In this document: in pieces, positions 57,521-64,000 of the stretch
Layout: each line of letters begins with the position of its first letter
How positions within the stretch are numbered: the first letter of the stretch is position 1
Translations under genes and position numbers: made by a program
The notes under the pieces: generated by a model
Told to the model about the DNA's origin: nothing
What the model saw: only the letters and a program-made list of their open reading frames with translations
Databases searched by the model: none
Source of the DNA: Scandinavium goeteborgense
Lineage (GTDB): Bacteria > Pseudomonadota > Gammaproteobacteria > Enterobacterales > Enterobacteriaceae
Reading direction: 5' to 3'
Assembly (NCBI RefSeq): GCF_003935895.2
Contig: NZ_CP054058.1
Coordinates: 806,001 to 870,000 of the forward strand
DNA length: 64,000 nt

Positions 57521-58807
57521 TTAGCCGAACAGTGAGTAGAAAATCGCGGAGATGGCGATGAGGCCCATGATGATGACAAACACGTTGCTGATATGGCCGC
57601 TGTATTTGCGCATCGCAGGGACTTTCTGGATGGCGTACATCGGCATCAGGAACAGGATCATCGCGATAATCGGACCGCCCAGGGTCTCAATCATGCCAAG
57701 GATGCTTGGGTTCAGCGTCGCGACAATCCAGGTCGTGACCAGCATGAACACTGCAGTCATCTTGTTCAGACGGCTCACTTCGATGGTTTTACCGCGGCTA
57801 CGCAGAGACTTAATCACCATACCGTTAAAGCCTTCACGGGCGCCCAGGTAGTGGCCGAGGAAGGATTTGGTGATAGCGATGATGGCGATAATCGGCGCCA
57901 TCCAGGCAATCAGCGGTGCGTTAAAGTGGTTTGCCAGGTAAGACAGAATCGAGATGTTCTGCTCTTTCGCGGAAGCCAGGTCCACCGGGGACAGGCTCAG
58001 CACGCAGCTGAACACGAAGAACATGACGGTCAGAACCATCATGATGTGCGCGAAGGCCAGAATTTTGGAGCACTTCTTCTCAGCATCGTCGCCGTACTCT
58101 TCACGTTTTGCTACAGCAAAGGAAGAGATGATCGGTGAGTGGTTAAAGGAGAACACCATGACCGGAATGGCCAGCCACAGGGTCATCCACAGGCCTTTGC
58201 CGGTGGTTTCGCTGCTCAGAGACAGGGTTTCCAGCGCGGCACCGTTCCACTGTGGGATCAGGTAGCACGCCAGTACCATCAGCGCGATAACAAACGGGAA
58301 TACCAGGATGCTCATCGCTTTAACAATCATCTGCTCGCCGAAGCGCACGATGGTCATCATGCCGACAATCAGGATCAGAGACAGAATGGCGCGCGGTGGC
58401 GGCGTCATTCCCAGCTGGTGGGTCATGAAGCTTTCAACGGTGTTGGTGATAGCCACGCTGTACACCAACAGGATTGGGTAGATAGCGAAGAAGTACAGCA
58501 GGGTAATCAGTTTACCTGCGCCGATACCAAAGTGTTCTTCAACCACTTCGGTGATGTCTTCGCCTGGGTTTTTACCGGACAGCACGAAGCGAGTCAGGCC
58601 ACGGTGAGCGAAATAGGTCATTGGGAAGGCAAGAATTGCCATGATGATCAACGGGATCATACCGCCGACACCGGCGTTGATCGGCAGGAACAGAACGCCC
58701 GCACCGATCGCCGTGCCGTAGAGGCCCAGCATCCACATCGTATCCGTCTTACGCCATCCGCTACGACTTTCTGTCGACGCGATGGTGCTGGTTTGAATGG
58801 TTTCCAT
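57521..58807 (-). CDS. sdaC: SdaC, serine transporter
   Basis: The product is 428 residues; E. coli SdaC is 429. It is a HAAAP-family proton/serine symporter with eleven helices. Near-identity with SdaC extends throughout ([41 protein letters not shown]). It imports serine for SdaB. AGGAGA is 7 bp before the ATG. It is a paralogue of YqeG, encoded at 2821-4050. Confidence 0.96.
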   Translation of the reverse strand: METIQTSTIASTESRSGWRKTDTMWMLGLYGTAIGAGVLFLPINAGVGGMIPLIIMAILAFPMTYFAHRGLTRFVLSGKNPGEDITEVVEEHFGIGAGKLITLLYFFAIYPILLVYSVAITNTVESFMTHQLGMTPPPRAILSLILIVGMMTIVRFGEQMIVKAMSILVFPFVIALMVLACYLIPQWNGAALETLSLSSETTGKGLWMTLWLAIPVMVFSFNHSPIISSFAVAKREEYGDDAEKKCSKILAFAHIMMVLTVMFFVFSCVLSLSPVDLASAKEQNISILSYLANHFNAPLIAWMAPIIAIIAITKSFLGHYLGAREGFNGMVIKSLRSRGKTIEVSRLNKMTAVFMLVTTWIVATLNPSILGMIETLGGPIIAMILFLMPMYAIQKVPAMRKYSGHISNVFVIIMGLIAISAIFYSLFG

Positions 58808-59225
58808 CTATATCTCCTGGAGGAAGCAATTGTCAGTTTTTTAGTCAAATCCAATGAATAAGTGGCTGACGGTAAAATAAATTCGTGTAAAACGGGGTTT
58901 TCTTATGATTTTTGCCCGTGATTGTTTGCGGCCGGAAAGATACATTTAAGTTATCAATGTATCAGTGATCCCGATCCCAAATGCGATAAAACACTTCCAG
59001 AAAGAAGGTTATTAGACCATCAGGCTGCTTTTTTTAAAGAAACGGGGATTTATGGGCGCGAAGGCTACCATCGGCAGTGTGAAACAGGAATGTTCAGCAT
59101 GGCTAAAACGTATCTTTTGCTGAAAAAAGTGACGTAAACAGGGGTTTAACGCGCATTAACATAATTTTAATGAATATTTGTCGATAGAATTTAGGGCGCA
59201 ATCGTTTGGCATCGGAGATAAAAGA
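58808..59225. other. 418-bp non-coding region upstream of sdaC
   Basis: No convincing gene was found; a 71-codon TTG-initiated frame lacks an RBS and family resemblance. It should carry the sdaC promoter and binding sites for regulators such as Lrp, but none is clear. An inverted repeat GATACATT / AATGTATC (58939-58946 and 58956-58963) is the most distinct element and could be an operator or the edge of a degraded element. Confidence 0.4.
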
Positions 59226-59246
59226 AGGGCGGCCATGCGCCGCCCT
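59226..59246 (-). terminator. ppnN terminator
   Basis: AGGGCGGC-CATGC-GCCGCCCT pairs over 8 bp, and reading minus it is followed by TCTTTTATCTC. Confidence 0.75.
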
Positions 59247-59264
59247 GTCGTCAGGAAGAGTGAA

Positions 59265-60629
59265 TCAGGACAAGATTTCGTAGCAGGGAATGTAAGCCGA
59301 GCCCGGAAGTTTCATACGATGCTGCGCGACGAAACTTTGCAGCAGGTTGTCCATCCGACGCATCATTTCGCCATCACCGTGGATTTTGTACGGTCCAAAC
59401 TGTTCAATCGCTCGAATGCCCACTTCTTTCACGTTACCCGCCACAATGCCCGAGAAGGCACGGCGCAGGTCAGCGGCCAGCACTTCCACCGGTTGGTCCG
59501 GATAAAGTTTCAGGTTCGCCATGTTTTCGTGCGTCGGTTCGAACGGCTGTTGCAGGTCCGGGGCAATACGAATCGACCAGTTGAAGCTGTACGCATCGCC
59601 GGTGTCGCGGCGATTCTCTTTCACCAGCGGCATCGCTTTTTTCATCTGACGTGCCACTTCGGCGGCGTCGTCCACAATAATGCGGTAGTGGCGGCGGGCC
59701 GCTTCACCAAGCGTATGCACGATGAAATCGTCCAGCACGCGGAAGTAGTCCGCACTTTCTTTCGGACCGGTGAGGATAAGCGGCAGCACCTGGTTTTTGT
59801 TGGCCGGGTTCATCAGGATCCCCAACAGGTACAGCAGTTCTTCCGCGGTGCCCACGCCGCCCGGGAAGATGATTATCCCGTGGGCGAGACGCACGAACGC
59901 TTCCAGACGTTTTTCGATATCCGGCATGATGATCAGTTCGTTGACCAGCGGGTTAGGCGGTTCAGCGGCGATGATCGACGGTTCAGTCATGCCGATAAAA
60001 CGGCCTTCTTTATAGCGCTGCTGAGCATGACCAACGGCGGCGCCTTTCATCGGCGCTTCCATGGCACCCGGACCGCAGCCGGTGCAGATGTTGAGTTCGC
60101 GCAGGCCAAGCTGAGTGCCGACGCGGCGAGCATAGAGATATTCATTTTCATTGATGGAGTGCCCCCCCCAGCACACCACCATACTCGGCGCTTCACCGAC
60201 GTGCAGCGCCCGGGCGTTACGCAGGATTGAGAACACCAGGTTGGTAATGTGGGTCGGGCTATCCAGATCAAGATTCGGGAAGCGGACGGTGTTATGGATT
60301 TGTCCGTAAACAAACAGAATATCGCGTAAGACGGCAAACAGGTTCGCCTGCAGGGAGCGGATGATGCGCCCGTCAACGAAGGCATCTTCCGGCGGATTAA
60401 TCAGTTCCAGTTTTACACCGCGCTCGCGGCGCAGCACGTTGATTTCAAAACTTTCAAAGCGGGACAGCAATTCTTTGCTGTTGTCGGTCAGACTGCCTGA
60501 GTTGAGCACTGCCAGTGAACAGTTGCGGAACAACTGATACAAATCGCTGCTGGCGTTGCTTTTCAGCATATCGACTTCCAGCTGCGACAGCATATCCATT
60601 GAGCCAAGCGGGCTAATATGTGTAATCAA
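59265..60629 (-). CDS. ppnN: PpnN (YgdH), pyrimidine/purine nucleotide 5'-monophosphate nucleosidase
   Basis: The product is 454 residues, the E. coli length. A central LOG-like Rossmann domain has [15 protein letters not shown] and [13 protein letters not shown], and [14 protein letters not shown] is characteristic. It hydrolyses nucleoside monophosphates to base and ribose 5-phosphate, is stimulated by (p)ppGpp, and affects growth and fluoroquinolone tolerance. The large antisense frame on the plus strand is not a gene. Confidence 0.96.
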   Translation of the reverse strand: MITHISPLGSMDMLSQLEVDMLKSNASSDLYQLFRNCSLAVLNSGSLTDNSKELLSRFESFEINVLRRERGVKLELINPPEDAFVDGRIIRSLQANLFAVLRDILFVYGQIHNTVRFPNLDLDSPTHITNLVFSILRNARALHVGEAPSMVVCWGGHSINENEYLYARRVGTQLGLRELNICTGCGPGAMEAPMKGAAVGHAQQRYKEGRFIGMTEPSIIAAEPPNPLVNELIIMPDIEKRLEAFVRLAHGIIIFPGGVGTAEELLYLLGILMNPANKNQVLPLILTGPKESADYFRVLDDFIVHTLGEAARRHYRIIVDDAAEVARQMKKAMPLVKENRRDTGDAYSFNWSIRIAPDLQQPFEPTHENMANLKLYPDQPVEVLAADLRRAFSGIVAGNVKEVGIRAIEQFGPYKIHGDGEMMRRMDNLLQSFVAQHRMKLPGSAYIPCYEILS

Positions 60630-60701
60630 GTGAACTCCTTACGGGACGAATAACGTCTTCCCTAATGATTACAATAGCCTTGCCGATCAGATTTTAACAA
60701 G

Positions 60702-60727
60702 AAAAAGCGCGACCGAAGCCGCGCTTT
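60702..60727 (-). terminator. queF terminator
   Basis: AAAGCGCG / CGCGCTTT, an 8-bp perfect stem, is followed on the minus strand by TTCTTGTT. Confidence 0.75.
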
Positions 60728-60745
60728 ATTGTGAAACTATTGATG

Positions 60746-61591
60746 TTACTGGCGAACCAGGCGGCCAATGGCCGGGACGAAATCGGTATTGCTGCGCCAC
60801 GGGTTGATGTCGAGTCCACCGCGACGCGTGTAGCGCGCATATACGCTGAGGCTTTCCGGCTGACAGAAGCGCTGAATGTCATTGAAAATACGCTCGACGC
60901 ACTGTTCGTGAAACTCGTTGTGATGGCGGAAAGAGACCAGGTAACGCAGCAGTTTTTCACGGTCGATTTTCGGCCCGCGATACTGGATTTGCACCGAACC
61001 CCAGTCCGGCTGATGGGTAATCAGGCAGTTGGATTTCAGCAGATGGCTGACCAGCGTCTCTTCAACCACTTTCCCGCTGGCGGCATCTTGCAAGTAATCG
61101 GCGCTAAATTCGTAGCTGTCGATTTCAATGTCCTGCTCGTCAATGCACGCGCCGTGGAAATGGGCAATCGGCTGACCTTCCATTTCATCTATACGGTATA
61201 ACGCAACGGTGACATCGCCCTGGGCGCAATGGCGCAGGTCTCGCTCCAGCGTGGCGCGAACCTCTTCCCAGTCGGCGAAACGGGTCTGGTTGAAGCTATT
61301 CAGATACAGCTTAAAGCTTTTGGATTCCACCAGATTGACGCTGGTGTCGCTCAGCTCAACGTGGCCGACGGCAACCTGCGGCAGCCCTTTAGCATTCAGC
61401 CAGGAAAGTTCGTACAGCGTCCAGATGTCGCCACCGTGAAACGGCAGGTTATCGGCGTGCAGACCAAGCGGATCGCGGTTCAGGCTGCGCGGCACGGGTT
61501 GAAGCAGGCTGGCGTCGTAAATATCGCGGTAATCAGTTGATTTACCGAGCGTCAGGCCAGACAGCGCCTGGTGGTTTTCATAAGAAGACAT
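60746..61591 (-). CDS. queF: QueF, NADPH-dependent 7-cyano-7-deazaguanine reductase
   Basis: The product is 281 residues, tunnel-fold. The catalytic Cys ([16 protein letters not shown]), the Asp in the same stretch, and the NADPH-binding [16 protein letters not shown] motif (SKSFKLY) identify the YkvM-type QueF. It reduces preQ0 to preQ1 in queuosine biosynthesis. It is divergent from syd. No preQ1 riboswitch was recognised upstream. Confidence 0.96.
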   Translation of the reverse strand: MSSYENHQALSGLTLGKSTDYRDIYDASLLQPVPRSLNRDPLGLHADNLPFHGGDIWTLYELSWLNAKGLPQVAVGHVELSDTSVNLVESKSFKLYLNSFNQTRFADWEEVRATLERDLRHCAQGDVTVALYRIDEMEGQPIAHFHGACIDEQDIEIDSYEFSADYLQDAASGKVVEETLVSHLLKSNCLITHQPDWGSVQIQYRGPKIDREKLLRYLVSFRHHNEFHEQCVERIFNDIQRFCQPESLSVYARYTRRGGLDINPWRSNTDFVPAIGRLVRQ

Positions 61592-61659
61592 GTTTCACCG
61601 TCATAAAGCAGGTAGACTATGGACTGAGTTTATCCTGGTTGACCTGGAGAGAGAAAGCA

Positions 61660-62205
61660 GTGGATCAGCAGACCGCGACAGCCTTACAGGCATTTACCCA
61701 ACGTTATTGCGACGCATGGCAGCAGCGCCATGGCACGCAGCCGCGAAGCGAAGAACTGCACGGCGTTCCGTCACCGTGCGTCACGTCCACCGACGATGAC
61801 GCGGTCTTCTGGCAGCCTCAGCCGTTCAACCTTGAACCGACTCTGGAAGCGGTTGAAAGGGCGATGGACATCGTGGTACAACAACCGCTTCAAACTTATT
61901 ATACCAGCCAGTTTGCCGGTGATATGCCCGCAACGTTCGGCGAGCGCAAGCTTACGCTGCTGCAGGTCTGGAGCCCGGATGATTTTCAGCGAGTACAGGA
62001 AAACCTGATTGGTCACCTGGTCACGCAGAAACGCCTGAAGCTTCCACCGACGTTGTTTATCGGCACGCTCGACAGCGAACTGGATGTGGTCTCCGTCTGT
62101 AATCTCACGGGTGAAGTGGTCCTTGAGACCCTTGGTACCCGCAATCGCACCACGCTTTCTGCGTCTGTCGCGAGCTTCCTTACCCACCTCGAGCCTCTTT
62201 TGTAA
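61660..62205 (+). CDS. syd: Syd, SecY-interacting protein
   Basis: The product is 181 residues from GTG 61660, matching E. coli Syd length; a frame open from 61537 is not conserved. GAGAGAAAG lies just upstream. It is a peripheral inner-membrane protein that binds cytoplasmic loops of SecY and may monitor translocon quality. Conserved stretches include [20 protein letters not shown] and [12 protein letters not shown]. Confidence 0.94.
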   Translation: MDQQTATALQAFTQRYCDAWQQRHGTQPRSEELHGVPSPCVTSTDDDAVFWQPQPFNLEPTLEAVERAMDIVVQQPLQTYYTSQFAGDMPATFGERKLTLLQVWSPDDFQRVQENLIGHLVTQKRLKLPPTLFIGTLDSELDVVSVCNLTGEVVLETLGTRNRTTLSASVASFLTHLEPLL

Positions 62206-62224
62206 TCCATATGCCTGGCGTCCT

Positions 62225-62242
62225 TGTGAGACATCTCTTACA
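62225..62242. promoter_or_regulatory. UvrY binding site far upstream of csrB
   Basis: TGTGAGACATCTCTTACA fits the 18-bp UvrY consensus TGTNAGAGATCTCTNACA with one mismatch. The BarA-UvrY two-component system activates csrB from such a distal site in E. coli, here about 183 bp upstream of the RNA start. Confidence 0.85.
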
Positions 62243-62415
62243 AACGCTGTGAGAGATCGCCAGCGTGTAAGCCCGAGATTACCGCTTCGAATTATACCTA
62301 TTCTATTCTTATCAAATAGTTATGGAGAAAAACCTTAACTTTCATATGAAAATAGACAGGGGAGTACGCTTACAAGAGGCTTGTAAGACGAGGCGTAATA
62401 GAGGATTCTATACAG

Positions 62416-62781
62416 GTCGACAGGGAGTCGCGAAACGAAACGAACATCAGGATGATGACGTTTCAGCGGGATACACCAGGACGGTGCTGCAAGGAAAGGC
62501 TTCTGGATCGAAGCGAAAGGATTACGCAGGATGCGTTAAAGGACACCTCCAGGATGGAGAAAGAGAACCGGTCAGGATGCCCGGCGGATCAGGAAGATCA
62601 GGACACGCTTACGGATAAGTCAAATCGCATCGGGGTGGTGCGAGCAGGATGCAATAGTTTATGGATGAACTGGTCAGGAGACCATAGGAAAAGTTTTCAC
62701 GGATGAGCAGGGAGCAACAAAGGTAGCTGGACTGCTGCGAAACGAACCGGGAGCACTGTGCAAACAGTGCTCCCTTTTTTT
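62416..62781 (+). ncRNA. csrB: CsrB regulatory RNA
   Basis: This 366-nt RNA (E. coli csrB is 369) starts GTCGACAGGGAG and ends with an intrinsic terminator GGGAGCACTGT / ACAGTGCTCCC plus seven Ts. About two dozen GGA motifs, many as AGGAT or AGGA in hairpin loops, are present. It sequesters the CsrA translational regulator. It lies between syd and yqcC, as in E. coli. Small frames overlapping it are not genes. Confidence 0.97.
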
Positions 62782-62847
62782 ATTTCCTCGCCACCGATGA
62801 TATCCTTCGCCACAGATTTTCATTTCGACGTATTTTCCGAGGTTTTC

Positions 62848-63177
62848 ATGACCCATCACGACCGCGTTCGCCAGCGCCTGAATGCGATTGAAGCGCAGCT
62901 GCGCGAGCATCAGCACTGGCAGGACACCGCACCAGACAACAGCGTTTTCGAAAGCACACAACCTTTCTGCATGGATACGCTGGAGCCACTGGAGTGGCTG
63001 CAATGGGTGCTGCTTCCGCGCATGCACCAGCTGATCGACAATCAGCAGCCGCTGCCGCAGAGCTTCGCCGTTGCGCCTTATTACGAGATGGTCATCGACG
63101 CGAGCCATCCTTTCCGCGCCATTATCCTACCGGAGCTTGAGCAGCTTGATACTCTGTTTGCGGGCGTGGACGACTGA
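62848..63177 (+). CDS. yqcC: YqcC, DUF446 protein
   Basis: The product is 109 residues from ATG 62848, with CGAGG upstream; the frame from 62758 overlaps the csrB terminator. It is a DUF446 helical domain of unknown role, with conserved FCMDTLEPLEWLQWVLLPRMH. It overlaps truC by one base, and the pair is conserved in enterobacteria and forms an operon with yqcA. Confidence 0.93.
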   Translation: MTHHDRVRQRLNAIEAQLREHQHWQDTAPDNSVFESTQPFCMDTLEPLEWLQWVLLPRMHQLIDNQQPLPQSFAVAPYYEMVIDASHPFRAIILPELEQLDTLFAGVDD

Positions 63178-63959
63178 TGATCGAGATCCTCTATCAGGAC
63201 GAATGGCTGGTCGCTGTTAATAAACCCTCAGGCTGGTTAGTCCACCGCAGCTGGCTCGATCGCGATGAAAAAGTCGTGCTCATGCAAACCGTGCGCGACC
63301 AGATTGGTCAGCATGTTTTTACCGTCCATCGTCTCGACAGGCCGACATCCGGCGTGCTGCTGATGGGGCTATCGAGCGAAGCGGGCCGTCGTCTTTCACA
63401 GCAGTTTGAGCAGCACCAGATCCAGAAACGCTACCACGCCATCGTGCGCGGCTGGCTGATGGAAGAGGAATTGCTCGATTACCCGCTGGTGGAAGAACTG
63501 GACAAAATCGCGGATAAATTTGCCCGTGATGACAAAGAAGCCCAGCCTGCGGTGACGCACTATCGCGGTCTGGCGACGGTTGAAATGCCGGTGCCGACCG
63601 GGCGTTACCCGACGACGCGCTACGGTCTGGTCGAGCTGGAACCGAAAACAGGCCGCAAGCATCAGCTGCGCCGCCACATGAGCCATCTGCGTCACCCGAT
63701 CCTCGGCGACAGTAAACACGGCGATTTGCGTCAGAACCGCAGCGCGGCGGAAAACTTCGGCTGTGACCGTTTAATGCTGCATGCCAGCGAATTGCATCTT
63801 ACACACCCGTTCACTGGCGAGCCGCTGGTTATCCGTGCGAGCCTCGATGATGTCTGGATGCAGGCAATGTCACATTTCGGCTGGCGTGGTCTTCTCCCCG
63901 ACGTTGAAAGGGTTGAGTTTACGCCGGACAACGGTCAGGATGACCTCATAACTGAATGA
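63177..63959 (+). CDS. truC: TruC, tRNA pseudouridine(65) synthase
   Basis: The product is 260 residues, RluA family. The catalytic aspartate is D54 in HRLDRPTSGVLL. It makes pseudouridine 65 in tRNA-Ile and tRNA-Asp. It starts at ATG 63177, overlapping the yqcC stop, and is followed 16 bp later by yqcA. Confidence 0.96.
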   Translation: MIEILYQDEWLVAVNKPSGWLVHRSWLDRDEKVVLMQTVRDQIGQHVFTVHRLDRPTSGVLLMGLSSEAGRRLSQQFEQHQIQKRYHAIVRGWLMEEELLDYPLVEELDKIADKFARDDKEAQPAVTHYRGLATVEMPVPTGRYPTTRYGLVELEPKTGRKHQLRRHMSHLRHPILGDSKHGDLRQNRSAAENFGCDRLMLHASELHLTHPFTGEPLVIRASLDDVWMQAMSHFGWRGLLPDVERVEFTPDNGQDDLITE

Positions 63960-63975
63960 TTCAGGGAGAAAAGTA

Positions 63976-64000
63976 ATGGCGGAAGTAGGCATTTTTGTCG
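63976..64000 (+). CDS. yqcA: YqcA, flavodoxin-like protein (5' end only)
   Basis: Only the first eight codons, MAEVGIFV, are in the window; the E. coli homologue begins MAEIGIFVG. GGGAG lies 8 bp upstream. Identification rests on this start and on the conserved yqcC-truC-yqcA order. The rest lies outside the window. Confidence 0.75.

Noticed and set aside
58922-59137. 71-codon frame starting at TTG
   Set aside because: No RBS, no resemblance to a known family, and it lies in the upstream regulatory region of sdaC.
59178-60230. 350-codon plus-strand frame opposite ppnN
   Set aside because: Same shadow pattern; rich in His, Arg and Phe with no domain. ppnN is fully supported.
62322-62706. Two overlapping small frames of 84-98 codons
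   Set aside because: They lie largely within the csrB RNA, whose GGA repeats create Gly/Arg/Asp codons. No protein is expected.

Overview
The window is a chromosomal segment from a member of the Enterobacteriaceae. Most proteins are near-identical in length and sequence to E. coli K-12 proteins, and the order follows the yqeG-yqeF-kdu-ygeA-lysR-lysA-galR-aas-tas-mutH-rppH-ptsP-lgt-thyA-recCBD-argA-amiC-mltA-csdAE-gcvA-sdaCB-queF-syd-truC backbone. The differences fit an Enterobacter, Lelliottia or Leclercia type organism better than Escherichia: there is no araE, a fepE-like gene and kdgF sit beside kduD, a cellobiose-type PTS island lies between lysA and galR, there are four initiator tRNA genes, and only one OmrA/OmrB sRNA. 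No phage, insertion sequence or CRISPR array was seen.

Layout. 1-4050 (all minus): the end of a DsbD-like electron transporter and its periplasmic peroxiredoxin, an aldo/keto reductase and the transporter YqeG. 4269-9237: thiolase YqeF, then a uronate/pectin catabolism set (kduI, kduD and kdgF, with KdgR-type operators) into which a Wzz/FepE-type chain-length regulator is inserted. 9373-12382: YgeA, LysR and LysA. 12352-17780: a compact five-gene accessory island (LacI regulator, PTS EIIC, GH1 phospho-beta-glucosidase, UxuR-like GntR regulator, GNAT acetyltransferase) whose two ends overlap lysA and galR. 17768-25741: galR, the sRNA omrA, aas-lplT (lysophospholipid repair), a 95-bp tandem duplication, tas, ygdR, ygdQ and mutH. 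25742-26425 is the equivalent of the DARS2 DnaA-reactivating locus. 26426-44753: rppH, ptsP, lgt-thyA, the pseudopilin set ppdAB-ygdB-ppdC, and recC-ptrA-recB-recD. 44807-52379: argA, amiC, four tandem tRNA-fMet genes, mltA, tcdA, csdE-csdA and ygdI. 52396-64000: the sRNA gcvB, gcvA, ygdD-rlmM, xni, sdaC-sdaB, ppnN, queF, syd, the sRNA csrB, yqcC-truC and the start of yqcA.

How genes work together. kduI/kduD/kdgF share KdgR-like boxes and process unsaturated uronates. The island encodes import and hydrolysis of a phosphorylated beta-glucoside, but EIIA and EIIB must come from elsewhere. Three helically phased operators in front of its EIIC gene look like UxuR/ExuR sites, so the GntR gene at the end of the operon is a plausible partner. 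CsdA-CsdE-TcdA form a sulfur/tRNA modification group. RecBCD is interleaved with pitrilysin. Three global regulatory sRNAs (OmrA, GcvB, CsrB) and DARS2 make the window rich in regulatory loci.

Most of the window is conserved backbone, and I see no convincing wholly new system. The points most worth a second look are the phased operators of the island, the single omr gene, the lplT-terminator duplication, the fourth fMet tRNA, the minimal DsbD/peroxiredoxin pair, and the small leader ORF in front of kduI.
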